A stretch of 64,000 nt of DNA, taken from assembly GCA_026413225.1 (NCBI GenBank), contig CM048554.1, positions 49,291,463-49,355,462 on the forward strand, read 5' to 3'. A model generated the notes under the pieces. The model saw only the letters and a program-made list of their open reading frames with translations, made no database searches and had not been told where the DNA came from. The DNA is from Otis tarda. Taxonomy: Eukaryota; Chordata; Aves; Otidiformes; Otididae. Positions 20,397 to 33,598 of the stretch are shown here, piece after piece. The first letter of the stretch is position 1. Every line of letters begins with the position of its first letter. Both the position numbers and the translations under genes were made by a program.

Positions 20397-23300
20397 AAAA
20401 AGTGTCATGGAAGTTCAAAGGAACTTTTCTAAGGAGCCCTCTGAGAGTGTACATATGTACACACTAACAGAGTGAGAAATCAAACAGGGCTACCAATGCA
20501 AACAACTTCTTGGGATATTTTGCCATCAAAGTCAAGCTCTTGTGATCCTCACAGGCATTTGAGAGATGAGATAGAGTACAATCTAGCAGTCTGAAAAAAA
20601 AGAAGTCTCAGTGTTTTTTACATTCAAGTATTTAGTCTTATGTCCCCATAAGATTCTTGCACCATTCAGGAAAGCCTCAGCTTTCTGCAGAAGCAACTGC
20701 CAGCCTCCTCCTAGTTCTCCCCCAAACTCTTTTTCTCCATAAGCAGTTTTCCCTGCTTGTGAAAGTTTTCTTTCTTTCTAATTCCACATCCTAATATTAT
20801 TTGGGTTTTGCCTCTTTTCTCTCGGGAACGCGCTATGTCGTGTAAGCCTGAGATCTGGCTCCTGGTCTCAAGTCATTTCCACTCACAGCAGCCTCAGAAA
20901 TAATTGGTTATTTAGAGGCATATGCTTGGGTGCTGTGTCCATTTCAACAGTTCATGCTGTAGCATCCAGGGGAAGCAACGGTGGAAGAATCTATCTTTTT
21001 GTACGGAGAGATATATTTTGTTTGTTTGTTGTACAACCCCAGGCAGCTTCCAAAGTAAAAGATGGATTTGACAGGGTAATTCAGAGATGGGGCAGACTTC
21101 TGCATGGATTCTTTTCAATAAAAATTTTGCTGCATTACAATTTCTGCTATTGCGTCCAGTGTCACCAGGGAACGGTTCAGCATAAACACCTCCTGAGGAA
21201 CTGTTCCAGAGCCTAATGCCAACCTGAGACAGCTGCTGATGCTGAACAACATCATCAAGGGCCCACTGTCCCTTCCTGCCACTCCTCCTCCTTCACTACC
21301 AGTGAAAGAACTATGAAAAGACCAAGAGCTGGTGTACAGCCAACAAGAACTAAAGATCTTGCAGCTGGTTGTACCACCTGTGCCTTGTGAAATTCCAGCC
21401 AAAACAACGTCCCCTCCCTCCCCTCAGATAACCCCTTTATTAAAGAGAAGGGCATAACATTTGATAACTTTATAAGCGGGAGTGACACGTGCACAGGGGC
21501 AGATATGGAAGGCAATTGGTCTCGCTACCGCTAGTGGCTGTGGACAACTGACCGTCTTTTGTGGGTGTGCAGGGCCGCCCTGGGTGAGCCGTCTAGTACG
21601 TTCAAATCCACACGCAGCCACATTGTGCCAGATATATATAGCTGTTCAATGCCACCCTGCTGAGCCTGTGCCAGGACAGATCACATGGTGTTTGCTTTAT
21701 TTGGGCTGGTTTGAGGGAGATGTACAGAATCCATGAGTGAAAGCGCTGACACATGCTACTCTGACACAAAAGGAAGAATCCTTCACTTCGGGCCATAGAG
21801 CAAATCCAATGTTCTGGATTCCCCCATTAATATCAAAGGGCATTATATGTATGCCGTCAAAGCACATTGTCTCAGGCCAAGTTCCACCACACAGCTCTGA
21901 GAGGGGAATTTTGCTTGAAGAATGCTATAAATGGGTCTATAGCCATTAACTGATTACATTCTTAAAGTGGCAAAATATTAGGCCTATTTTTTTTAATCTT
22001 TTACTAGCAATTAATGTTTTGATTAATAACTTTTAACTGAACTAGAAATGAGAGGGGAGTACAGTTAAGATGGAAATTATGCATCTTCACTCCATCTCAT
22101 TCATGTATGTGTTTCAACTTACATGTTTTCACATGTAGTGTGAGCTTACACTTTTGTCCTGCTTGTGCCCATGTCATTATTTAGATTCGATACTGATGGG
22201 TGCTAGGGAGAAAAAGACCCTAAACAAATACGTCTGGGTACAAGCAGGGAATTAGTTGTGATTACAGTGCACACCCTGGTGACACTAACGAGAGAGATGA
22301 GACCTTACTTTTCATGGACACTTGGTCTAAAGAGAGTCTTCTGATGCCAGCAGTAGCCCTGCCTTCAAACACATAACTGACCAGCTTTGACTCTATTCAG
22401 TGAAGGGCAATAGCATTCATATACAGCGGCTTATTAGTAAATATCAGCATTACGGCTTTTAAATCCAATTAAAAACATTTGGCACTAGAGTGATCCAGCT
22501 GGCAGGCCATGGATCCATACCTAAATTGTCAATAGCTGTGCCCATCTCACTATGGTTGCCTTAGCAGAGACCAAGAGCAGCTGCTAGAGGGGTGCCAAAA
22601 GCTGAGCACCTCTGCTGCATCTCTGCCCAGCCGAGGGTTCCTAGATATCACCTGGAAGCAGGATTGCTGCCTGGGGCACAGCTGGAGGCCAGGAGGGTGG
22701 GCATCTCCTCCACTCAACCCACAGCAGAGAAAGGTGGGCTAAGGGCAGGAGCACCAGCTCCTCAACCTGAGAAGTTTGATTTTGCCTTATATAAAGTGGC
22801 TGGAAATCTGTAGTCTATTACAAGCTGATCTCCTATTGAGGGTCACCCCACATTGTATTGGAACCACTGGGAACATTTTAAAATGATCCTTCAAGACAGG
22901 AACTACTTGGCAGGAGGATTTCATTTTGCACACTTGGCTCTCTCTAGCAATTTCTGCCACAGAACATGTACTGTTCCTTATTGACTCCACAGGGTGGTAC
23001 TGAGAGGAAATACACCATGACCTTCATCAAAATAAGAAGTATCATTAATACAAGTCCTATTCTTTCTCTGCTTTCTTCACAGAGTTAAGCGAGGCGCAGG
23101 AATCATCAAATTAAATGGCTGGGTCAGCTTAATGTAATAAATCTATTAGTTCACATCATCATATATTTGATTTATACTACCCTAGACAATTACTAGCATG
23201 TCATTTCTTTGTTTAGGGATTTTTAATTTGAAAGTGTTCTAATCCTTAGTGTCAGCTGTTCCTGGTGGGTGATGACATATCTACTGTGAGTGAAACATTC

Positions 23301-24233
23301 TGATGACATATAGAGTATAGGAATCAAATGTCATAAGCATAAATATTTAAGCAATAAGACATGACAGGTAGAGCATTTCTTGGCGATTATCACACACCTC
23401 GGGTGGTGTTATGATGAGGCATTTGTCCAAAGGCCAACTGACTTCAACACACTAAAAGTAGCATGATCGCCTGGAAATGTGCTGCTTGAAGTGTCTTATT
23501 GACATTTTTCCTTCTCTTGATGATTTCTTCATTTTCCAATGGGAGCCCCAAGGAGCCATTTCCTTCCTCCAAGACAGTGAAAGCTTACACCTTAGAAAGA
23601 TCTGAGCGTGCAGAGCTACCTGAAAAGGGGGTCTGAATGAAGATGGACCTAAGTCGTAACAAAAGACATGCACTGCCCACATTCACAGTCCGAGTGTGAT
23701 ATTGAAACTGCAGGTCTGGCATTTCCTACCGTAATAAGTGCTTTCTGAATCAAGCAGACATAGTCAGCATGGCAATGAGGAGTCAAGCAATTTCTTTAAC
23801 AACATCCAAGCTACAGATAGCGTTTGAAGAGAAAATACCAAATCATCTTCAGCTAGAAGTTGCTTTCTATAGTTAATTGCTCTGGTTTAATAGCATTACC
23901 TTTTCTATGAATGATATGAGGATATACTGTGAAATATAGAGGGGTTAATCTTGATTGAAAGTAGCATATAAAATATATACTTAATTTCAGAAGTTATGGC
24001 TTTAGTTCAATCCATCCAATACCGCCAAAAGCCAAACTGAGATAAACCAGCCTAGCTCCACTACAAGCAACGAGACCAGTCACACCTCTGGAGCCCTAGT
24101 CTCTTGGGCTGCGGGACTAGGTTCATTTCTGTCTGAACTGGATTATGTTAAAAAGAACATTATACACAAAAATAAATGTTGTCAACCTTCAATGCCTAGA
24201 GTATTTTTTCCTATTTGCTTGCTGTGTAAGAGA
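20397..24233. other. Intergenic, no gene seen
   Basis: Unique sequence without recognisable exons. Around 23060-23360 it is rich in homeobox-like TAAT cores and carries the word gatgacatat twice (about 23271 and 23302), which may mark a regulatory element. Several open frames on both strands near 21.1-21.6 kb are short and unconvincing. Confidence 0.55.
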
Positions 24234-24292
24234 GGAATTTCATAATTTAGCCAGGAATTTCCTAATATGGAAGGAATTTCCTAATTTGGCCA
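24234..24292 (+). repeat. Three-copy tandem repeat with 19-20 bp unit
   Basis: Units at 24234-24253, 24254-24272 and 24273-24292 all begin GGAATTTC and share a TAAT core. Units one and three end in a similar gcca tail. This is a small local duplication array. Confidence 0.8.
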
Positions 24293-27200
24293 GGTCTACA
24301 CCATCCATGGTGCTTTCTGCTGTGATCACAATACCTCAGCTTTTTGCATAAGTGCTCTACTAAGCTTAGTACAAGTAGGTGGAAGATATATATACGCATC
24401 TAGTGCACCTCACTGAGGAAAATTATGGGTCACATTCATGGTACGAGATTAGCGTTGCAAAGCCATTTTTAGGCGTAACTGACTCCCTCAGCAACTCAGT
24501 TCCTTGGCAATGCACAAGCAGAGCCTGGTTTTAGTTTAACAGAGTTCAAAATTATGCTTAAATTTTGGTTTTGAATTGAAAGGAAAATCTCACATCCTTT
24601 TCTTTTACCTCTACCAACCAGAAAGTTCACTGAAATAATGAGTAGTGGCAGTAGCCATGGCAGCATTTGCCTGCTCCAGCTGAGACACTGACGTTTCTAC
24701 GAATGACTTTCAGGCTAGTGTTAAGGTGAGCCCCATTTTTTTTTGTGAAGAAAGAGCGATTCTCTCTGGTCTGGCTGCAAATCTCCCACTCTCCCTTCCT
24801 CGGTTGTAGCTCCACAGCCACTTCGGCACCAAAGCTCGAGTTCCCAGCACGCCGAAAACATCAGTAGCACTCAGTCTTAGGAGCCTTTAGCATTCAAATA
24901 GCAGGAAGGCCAACAGGACCATCTCATGCAACAGAGTAATAGAAAAATGCAGAGATGGAAAAGACACCAGCAAAGTTTTCTTTGTGATCATTGTTTAACA
25001 CTGTAAGTAATTAAATATTAATGAAAGTATGCTACTTTCATTTTGTGAGCAATTTAATTCAATTAAAAATAAATGGATCTCCTTGGCTCAGTGGATATAC
25101 TGTTATTCAGCACTGCCCTCAACTTAGTTTCAACAGCATTTAACTCCAGCACAGCACAAAGTATAGGGAGTGAAACATAGCCCCCAGCTAACATCGTTAA
25201 CTCTTTAAGTCCCAGTGGCATGATTCTGTCACCCTGCTGAACCAACATGGCCTCTCCTAGGGAGTATTGGCTGTGCTGTTTAACTTGCAGGAGCAGTAAT
25301 TTATACCCAGTGTGTTAGCGAAGATATCTTACACTGGGGCACTGTTTTCTTGAAAGGAAGCCATTTCAGAAAGACTTACCAGGCCTGCATGGGTTTGAAT
25401 CTACTAGCATGCCGTGATCTGGTTAAGTAATATATCTGGAAACTTCATGTCACATAACGTAGAACTATTCTTTTATTGCACTGAAAGAGCTGTTTTAGGT
25501 TCCCTCTGAGCCCATAGGCCATGTCTTTCTGATAATAAGAGTGTTATCAATGCTTTAATATTGAACTCAAATCTCTGCGTGAGAGAGCATCTAAGAGCTA
25601 TTACTCAGTGCTGAAAGCAAAACCCAACTGTTCTGAATGAGGAGGAAAATGCCAATCTGTTGACAAAAAGTTAAACAGAGGTGAAATCTAAACTCTGGCC
25701 AACATTTTACAGCCTCAACGCATTGTTAACTTTTCATCTTATCTGTCAGGAATAGGAAACTGATGTTTAAAAACAATGTATTGCTTTTACGGGCAAGGTC
25801 AGCATTTGTTAGATTTCAGGGTTATGCTGAGCATAGTCAGCCAGCGCTACAAAGAAAGAATTGCTCCAGCACCCATGGGCCGAGGCCTCCCAAAAGTTAA
25901 AATGTACAAACCAATTTCATTCCCATTTTTTTCCACACAGCCAACAGGAGCTTTGCTCTGACTTTTTTGTTTGGCTTCTTGTTTCACATGTGATAGTGCT
26001 CGCAGTGGCTGGAGGTTAACATCTTTCAAAAAGTGCTGTTGAAACAAACCCTAGGTCAAAGAAGTGGTTGCTGCATTTTGCTTTCGGGGGAGCTCGGGCT
26101 GAGGGTCACTCCGGTCTCTCCCAGGGGCGAGGTCCAGACTTGTGCGCCTGCCCCTTGGACAATGCCAGGCTTTGTTCGAGCAGCACAGCACCCTTGCTCA
26201 GCCATGCAGTTCCCAAGGAGCCACGCAGGTAAGATAATACAGGGGAAGTGGAACAGAGAGTCATTCTCTGTGAGAGAGACACAGAGATATCGCTTGTAAA
26301 ACGCGGCTCAAGGATGTTTCCCCTATATGCTTTTATATTAAATAATCCCACTTTAGATACTCAGAAATCATTTGATCCATGGGGCAACTGGATGGATTAG
26401 CAGATCATGATGTCATTAGAAAAAATCCGGGTGCAATGTCCACTGTGCAGCAAACAGGCCAGCAAGGGAAAAAGAAAATAGTTTAATGCAAAACAAAAGA
26501 GCTTCCAAACCGTGTGCTGCCACATTCATGAATTTGCTTTCCTGACAGATGCAGCCCCTCTCTTTCCTTAGCAGTAAACACTCAAGAGGGCAAGACTTGG
26601 AAGCCTCTTTGTGCAAGCAGTAAAAACACCACAAATCCCAATGTTGGTGAATTCTTATGGAAATCCTAATAACAGAGAGGCATTTGTTATCATTCACACT
26701 GAAACAAAATGTATTTCTCATATCATTAAGAATATTTGTAAGTTATATGCAGACAGGCAAAGTATCACTCGGTGGAAAACAAGGAACACAGAATGACTTA
26801 GTTGATCAATCACGCAGGAGAACTTATAAATTGCAAATGCTCAAAAGTGACCAGCTTTTGAACAAGTTGTAGACCCAACTTTGCTTACAAAAATTAATAT
26901 TTAAATACAATCGTAAAAGCCAAACAAAACAAAACAAAAAAAGTACAAAAGGCCTCATTACATCAGCTAAAGGATTTGGGATGCATTATTTGACCAGTTC
27001 TAGGTGAGATATATTTTGTACCTTCTGCCCACGTGCTTGGAGACTTCCCAGCTTGTTTTAATCTCTCTAAGCAAATGAGAGCCCTCAAGGCTCATTAGGG
27101 CTATTTACACAGTTCTTAACTGGAAAAAATCAGATCTACAAAAATGAATAAATAAATAAACTGATGTGAGGCATAAATGGGAAGTCATGTTTAAAATCGA

Positions 27201-27439
27201 TTTCCAGGTCTGCTACTGACACAGACCTCCCTTGGGCTACTTCAAAGAAATAGCCATGGGGAGAAAAAGAAAGGAAAAGTGAAAAAAAAGAAAAAAAAAT
27301 CTGGTGAAAAAACAATGCAAGTTACGACTAGGGTTCATGAGAAATCAGAGATACTAGAGTCTGTAACAAAACATAAATAGTGCTCAGAGGAGATGGGAAT
27401 CTCATAACTAAAGGATCTGTGATTCATTCTTGGCTCTCT
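24293..27439. other. Intergenic, no gene seen
   Basis: AT-rich unique sequence with short AAAC and AAAT runs (for example 26926-26940 and 27145-27160). No exon or RNA gene is recognised. Confidence 0.55.
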
Positions 27440-27545
27440 GAGGGTGGCCATTTTTCTGATCTTCTCATCATTTGTAAAATAAAGGTAATGGCACCTTCTT
27501 TTTCCTCCAGGTTATTGGGTCTGTTTCTGTAACTATGAGATGTAT
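27440..27545 (-). mobile_element. Possible MIR-type relic (reverse orientation)
   Basis: The string cttctcatcatttgtaaaat followed by aaaggtaatggcacc resembles the reverse of the MIR core (cctcatctgtaaaatgggga). Only a short diverged part is visible, so the call is tentative. Confidence 0.35.
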
Positions 27546-30478
27546 CTTATTCTGGATGTGCAGTCCCATGGTTATTAAGATAGAGAGATAGGGACTCGTT
27601 ACATGGGACTAGAGGAGCATTTACAATCACATTGCTCTCCCAGACGTGCAGGTGCAACTACTCATGGCCAGCCAGTTCCTGCCATCCATATACACATGTT
27701 CCTTTGAATGGCAGCTTGTACCTACCCACCCACCCCAAAATAACATCTATCTGATTAGCATAGCACCTGGACTATCCACATTTTTCAGTGCTGAATCACT
27801 TCTTGGAAAGCAGGCCCTGGCTTCTAGAAAGGAGAGGGGAAAAATGGATATTGCAATAATAAATTACCAAGTGGCCAATTCAACTGAGGCACGTGAAAGG
27901 AAGAGTATCTTCCTGTCACTTTTCTTCTCAGATGCTCTGATTCTGTCAGCAAAAAAAAAAGTGTTCATACTTAGTCCAAAGCAGATTTCAATCTGTCCTG
28001 TCGCATGTTTCCTTCTACGCACATTGGCTCTGTCTGTGCCCCTGCCCTCTGCAGACTTTTATTACTATCAAAGTCTGACTCTCTGCGTTGCCTCAGTTTC
28101 CCAGGCACTTTCCCAGATTCCCCAGCACAGGTATCAGACATTAGACACCATCCAGTACTCTAATAAAACAGTTTTGTTTTTCCAGCAGTCCTTTGCCTCA
28201 ATGACAGGATTGCCCATTTCTTCTGCTTAACTTAGCAAGGCTCGCATGGCATATCCATTGATGAACTACCTATTTCTATCTTCTTTATCGCCACAATAGG
28301 AAGAACAGAAAAGGAAGCTTTTCAAACATCCTTCATGGCATTATCAGCCCAGCAAGAACGACCTTGTTCAAAAGCAGAAGCTTAAACTGATCTGTGTACA
28401 CTCTGGAAGGCAGAACTGAAGACTGACCAAGAAGGAAGCCTTTTGTGGTCAGTGGCACCACAGCTGAGGTTCTCAGCTGTAGCAGTCTCAGATGCACAAT
28501 CAGCTTCAGCTGAATCAAGAGGAATCATGAATGCAAACCTAAATGAAAAATCAGTCCTGCATCCATAGTACGCACTCTGCATTGCATCCAAGAAATATAT
28601 TTCTGAGCAAGATAAAAGTTATAGCAGACTTAACCCAATCAAGCAGAGCTGAAAAACTGAAGAAAATTTGCTTGGGAATTCAGTAATCCAAGTTTTTACC
28701 CAAATATTCTCCAGAGCTGCAAAATGTAGGGTAAGTGTCAGAAGCTCTTTCTTGAGACTTCATCCCATCTTCAACAATGTATTTAAAAAAAAAAAATCAC
28801 AAACTCCCAATAGCATGTGAATAATAGCATACAAATATCATAACAATGTTCAGCATGAACTATTAAACATGGCCTGCAGCTGTACCACCTGGGGCTCTGA
28901 TCTTGACAGCTCTCACAAGTTACAGAAGATTTGACTCCAGCCAGAACTTGGACGAAAAGCCTCTAAGGAAAATATTAAATGCTACAGAAGAGATTTTTGC
29001 AATTCAGTAGGAGAGAATGACATAAAGAGTTTCTAGTGGTTGCTGAGTGTTGTAACTGGTGGCTTTTGTAGGCTCATTCACTTTTTGGGGCAAGGGTGTT
29101 ACCTGCCACATTCCTCCTCAGTTATGAAATTACTTCCCGCTTCTCTAAATTCCCCTCTATGATTTCCACATGACACTGAAATTCCCAATGCTAAATTATC
29201 AGGTACTGTGGCTGTATGATCTCAAACAGTTGCTGCTTTCACTCCAAAGGTAACTGCATTTCCATAGTGGGTAAATCGCTTCCTATAGATGTAGTCTATG
29301 GCAAATTGCTTGGGATCCTTTGAGATGACATATGCATAAACTGCTACCGTTTATATACTACTAGAGCTCAGATAATAACCATGTGAAGCAAAGATGGAAA
29401 AAGGAAAAATCTCTCCTTTTTTTGTCATCTTTTTTCTGTCCCACTCACCCCTTCCCAGCAAAATCACAACTTGAACATATCTGCAGAATTAGATATAGGG
29501 CTTCAACTTCATATATCTGACAACTGGAGGTGTTTTTCACTCCAAACAGCCCCTTCAAAAGCTTTTGAGTTTCAGGTCTGTTCCCTCAAAGAGTTTTCAG
29601 TGGGAGAAGCAACACTCAAACCCTTTCCCTCATTGACAGCAATTGCATTCTCTCCCCTGCTTTTCTTCCCTTACTTGTGGTGAAAACTCACTGCAACCAC
29701 TCTAAGGAAATTCTGTTACATGCTGACATTTACCGGGTGACAACAAGGTCGGGTGAGGTGTTTGATACCCAGGTCTTTGCATGTAATTATCAGGTAGTAT
29801 TACAGGTAGCTAAGGCTCAGCACATTTCAAGGGGTTATGATGAAGCAGCTTCCTTACTTGTCTAAGCTTTTTCTAAGTAAGATTTTTAAAGAGGCAGGTG
29901 GAATTTTATTTCTAATCCTATGCCTCTCGTGGTCAAACTCAGGGGTTACTTTTTTTGCAACAACAAAAAAAAATAAATGTGAATAAGCAATGAGTGAGTT
30001 TGTGAGCCCAGAAAGGTGATAGTCACTAACATCTCTGAGTGGTAAAATATTCTATGAGGTTTTGATATTTGCCATCAGATTTCTTCTCTGATGTTAACAG
30101 ATCAATCCCCGTTCTCCAAATCTTCTTAAAACCTCAAAACGAGTGCTGCTTTCAACTCTTGAAAGAAAAAGCGTTCCACTTTCTGTTTTTTCTTCTGAGT
30201 CCAGAAAACAGTCCAACAGAAGCTTCTTAAATCGACGAGAAGCTTCACTTGGGATTAGAGTATCAGCCCGTGGATCTGACCAGACCAGAGTTAAATTACA
30301 TTTCAAACCAACATTTTAAATACTACAATCACCATTTCTGAGCCTGTTTGCATGGATTTCGGTCTGTTTGGTTTTCTTTTAAGCTCAAAACTTTGCCATC
30401 GCTGCAAAGTTGCCGTCTTAAGTGTAAATCTAATCTAAATATTTTCCAATAGAGGGAAGAAAAGGAAGAAGAAAGAAC
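27546..30478. other. Intergenic, no gene seen
   Basis: AT-rich unique sequence. A 194-codon open frame on + (27646-28230) is one of the longest in the window. It shows no domain, no splice context and low-complexity serine/leucine content, so I treat it as a chance frame. Nothing else stands out. Confidence 0.5.
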
Positions 30479-30507
30479 ACAAACAAAACAAAACAAACCA
30501 AAACAAA
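30479..30507 (+). repeat. (AAAAC)n simple repeat
   Basis: An A-rich AAAAC-type run directly precedes the CpG island. Confidence 0.8.
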
Positions 30508-30529
30508 CTTTCTAAATCAGGCTGGAAGC

Positions 30530-30960
30530 CTTGAAAGCGATCCCGCGGGCAGGCTTTGCCGCCGTGCTTTGCATTTCGCGGCCGGGCGCCGGGCACGGAA
30601 ACCAGAGGCTCACTGACACCCAGCGGCTGCCGCCGACAGCGCAGCGCAGCGCCCCGGCCCCGGCCCCGGCCCCGGCCCCGGCCCCGGCCCCGGCCCCGGC
30701 CCCGGCCCCGGCCCCGGCCCCGGCCCCGGCCCCGGCCCCGGCCCCGGCCCCGGCCCCGGCCCCGGCCGCCCGGGGAAAGGGCCCAGCGGCTCCCCAGGAG
30801 GCTGAGGTCTGACTCCGCCCGGCTGGGAGGGGGTTTCCGAACGGCGGCGGCGTAACCCCCCCACGGCGGGCAGGCGGCAGGGCCGAGGGGCTGAGGGCCG
30901 GGCAGAAGCCGCGGAGGAGGCAGATCGCTGCGGGCACCGGTGCGGGCAGGAGAGAAGAGG
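30530..30960. promoter_or_regulatory. Isolated CpG island, possible promoter
   Basis: About 430 bp of very GC- and CpG-rich sequence stands alone in AT-rich DNA, some 22 kb past the PROX1 poly(A) site. It includes cgcggccgggcgccggg near 30578 and ggcggcggcg near 30843. Its centre is the hexamer array at 30651-30767. In vertebrates such an island often marks a promoter, which here would be for an unannotated non-coding RNA. No TATA box or clear first-exon donor is seen, so direction and use are unknown. The stop-free frames (PA, PR, GP, GA) are products of the repeat. Confidence 0.5.
30651..30767. repeat. (GGCCCC)n / (GGGGCC)n hexanucleotide array, about 19.5 units
   Basis: The array is 117 bp of uninterrupted hexamer, CCCCGG on + and GGGGCC on -. 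It is the same motif as the C9orf72 repeat. Frames read as Pro-Ala, Pro-Arg and Gly-Pro on + and as Gly-Ala, Gly-Pro and Gly-Arg on -. No start-codon context suggests a real protein. The G-rich (-) strand would be expected to form G-quadruplexes. Copy number is probably variable and may be under- or over-assembled. Confidence 0.95.
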
Positions 30961-31414
30961 GATGGCCTGCGATTTAAGGAAAAAAAAAAAAAAATCTCGA
31001 TCTCAGGGACCCCTGCTATTCGCTTACTGCTCTCTATACGACTGCAGTGTGGTCCGTTCTTGAAGGGCTATGAGCACTCATCTCCCCCTCTCTAGTATCA
31101 GGTACTTTTCAAACCCAGCATCTTACAACAGTAAAAACTCATCAGCCTGTCATGAACAACAACAAAAAATATGCACACACACCCCAAAGCACATTCCAGT
31201 ATTTTCCTTCCTAAAATCTTTATTTTAAAAGGGTTTGCTGCCCCAGAGAGAATAAGCCTTTTTAATACACACAAATGACATACACCAGCTATGCACACAA
31301 CAGAGGAATACACTCTGCAGCTGTAGAGACGTTGTGCTTCTAACCACCTGGGTAGGCATGCCCGTGATTATGAGGGGTAAGGTATTTCGGGGAAACAGCT
31401 ACCGGTCATCTGAG

Positions 31415-31437
31415 AAAAAAAAAAAAAAAAAAAAAAA
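31415..31437 (+). repeat. A23 homopolymer
   Basis: An uninterrupted run of A. No target-site duplication or adjoining cDNA-like sequence that would mark a processed pseudogene was seen. Confidence 0.85.
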
Positions 31438-32733
31438 GAAGAGTAGGGATTGCAAGAAGGGGTAAGAAAAACACAGGAGGCAGAGGCGAAGAAAATAAAA
31501 AATATTTAAAAGTAAACCAAATATTCAACCTCCATCTCTCTGATTACTATAAAATGAGGCAAAATAGTTGCATGTAGAGGATAGATGAAGCAGCCACAGA
31601 AGCTGAGCATCCAGTGCCTTCCTTGAAAAGGAGCCTGTATCAATTGGCCTTAGTCTCTAGTGTCAAAAACCAGAGCTGCCTCGCTGAACTTCCCTAAACT
31701 CCGAGGATGTCCTGATTAAAAGTGTGTCTGTCTCAACACTAGTGAAGAAAAAAAAAAAGGCAACAGACTCCTGGAGCTGCAGGACTGGACACCCAATGAA
31801 GCACACGTTGGTACATCTCCAGCAAAGGCAAAAGGCGGCTCCGATGTGAACATGGGTGTAACGGTGCTTGTGTTCCAAACTAACAGCTCCTCTTTACACA
31901 GCGTGTATAGCTCGCAGCAGCAGTAAGCGAGAGCTTTGCCTCTTTTGATACCAGCATTCTTGCCGTGCTTGACACCACAGTTTCTGAACGCTTTACAGAC
32001 ATTAAAGGAACAGCAGAAAAAAATGGGTCTCTTCACACAAATTCTTAGTTCTGTCCTCCAAATTTTGCAATCTGTATTTTTTTTACTGCAGCAGTAGAAG
32101 GAGGAATTTCCTATCTTGTTTTAGGCTTGGGAGGGCTGGGTAGAAAAGACACAGTTTTCATTTTGCCTGCAGTTTGTATGTACAAGACAATCACTAGCAC
32201 TGTGAGAAGCTGGTTTGAAAAACAGTTGTATGACCCTGACTTGCAACATGTCTACGGCCATTTACTTCTCTTCAGTTGTCTACACGGTGGGCACCCTGCA
32301 GCTGCTGGGCTCTTCGCAGAGCACACTGGAGTGTCCTTAGAGCAAACGGAGATTCCCCATTAGCAGCTGGAGGTGCAAGGTGTCTGAAACAGGGCTGGGC
32401 TGGTTCAACACAGCTCAAAAGACAGCAGAAACATGCACAGCTCACAGTATGTGTTTGATTTCCTTGTGTGGGTTTTTGGCTTATCTTCAGATGTTACTGT
32501 CAACTTTTGCAATTGTAAAGGCAGGAGGTTTCTTCCTCCCACAAGATCTGGAGTGACAGCTCCATGTGTGACACTAACCTTTTGACAGAAAATTGCTCCA
32601 ATCTCTCCTCTAGTGAGTGTCCCAGCAGCACAAGAGAATCTGGAGACAGTGCAACCCACAACTTCTGAGAGACAAATCGTCTAAAAAATGTGGGATGTGG
32701 CCCTAAGTTAGAAAGAATGAATTATTTTCTCTC

Positions 32734-32754
32734 TTTTTTTTTTTTTTTTTTTTT
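32734..32754 (+). repeat. T21 homopolymer
   Basis: An uninterrupted run of T. No retrogene was recognised on either side. Confidence 0.85.
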
Positions 32755-33547
32755 GGTGGAGAAAATAATTCTCTTGTTCTCTTCTTCAGCAATTTGCATT
32801 TGAATAGGTGGATCTGTTCTTTACATTACTTTTGAGAGCCTACATTTCCCAAATTCCTATTACACCACTGGGCTTTCAAGGACAGGAGGGAAGCCAAAAC
32901 ATTTCCATCTAATGCAAACATGGATTACTGGAAGGATGTTCTCATTTTTTAAAAATGCACTGGGAGAAAGAGCCAGGTTTGCTAGCACCTTCTCTGCAAG
33001 CCATTGCTTCCTTGGCTTGCTGCATGTAGAGAAAGCAAACCTCACCAAAAGGAAAGGGCAGAAGTTCCTGGAATGCCACAGCCTGCAAAGAGAGCGGAGG
33101 AAAGTGCTACCGAGCAGGCAAACACGCTCATAGCAACTGCAAGGAGGTTTAGCACACTGTCTCACAGTGAAATCAAGCATACTGATGGCTGGAGGCCTTT
33201 TCCCATCAGTCTCCAGCTATTCAGCATCCTATCTGTATCAGTAGAAGACCATCTCCAAGATAAAAGATCCAGTGCAAGGAGAAAAGATATTTAATACCTC
33301 ATATGTTAGCAGAGCTGAGATTTCAGCTGCGACTACCCCCAGGCAAATCCAAGTTTCCAAATGTTCCAGGTGTGGTTCCAGGAGGCATCTTCAGTTCCAG
33401 GAAGCAGATCTCTGTGTTAGCAAAACCAGTGCCCAAAGCGCTTCTTCCTTTGAGTCTAGATGGAAACTTCATGTCAGCCTGAACTGCTCTTCCAGCCAAT
33501 GGACACAACAAAGTCCTGAGAAGTACTGATGAGCTAAATCTTGTCAT

Positions 33548-33598
33548 TGTGTGTGTGTGTATATATATGTATGTATAATAAATATACTTATATATAAA
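33548..33598 (+). repeat. (TG)n(TA)n compound microsatellite
   Basis: A TG run passes into TA- and TATG-rich sequence and then AATA repeats. Confidence 0.8.

Noticed and set aside
27990-28130. Possible reverse MIR (ttgcctcagtttccc near 28088)
   Set aside because: Only one short word matches; flanking sequence does not follow the MIR order.
27646-28230. 194-codon open frame on +
   Set aside because: No domain or family resemblance, low-complexity composition, no promoter or splice signals, and surrounding AT-rich desert.
30512-30937. Frames with Gly-Ala, Gly-Pro, Pro-Ala and Pro-Arg dipeptide repeats
   Set aside because: They are translations of the hexamer array, which has no stop codon in any frame; no evidence of a real start or transcript.
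31415-31437. A23 run considered as the tail of a processed pseudogene
   Set aside because: No cDNA-like sequence upstream and no flanking target-site duplication visible.
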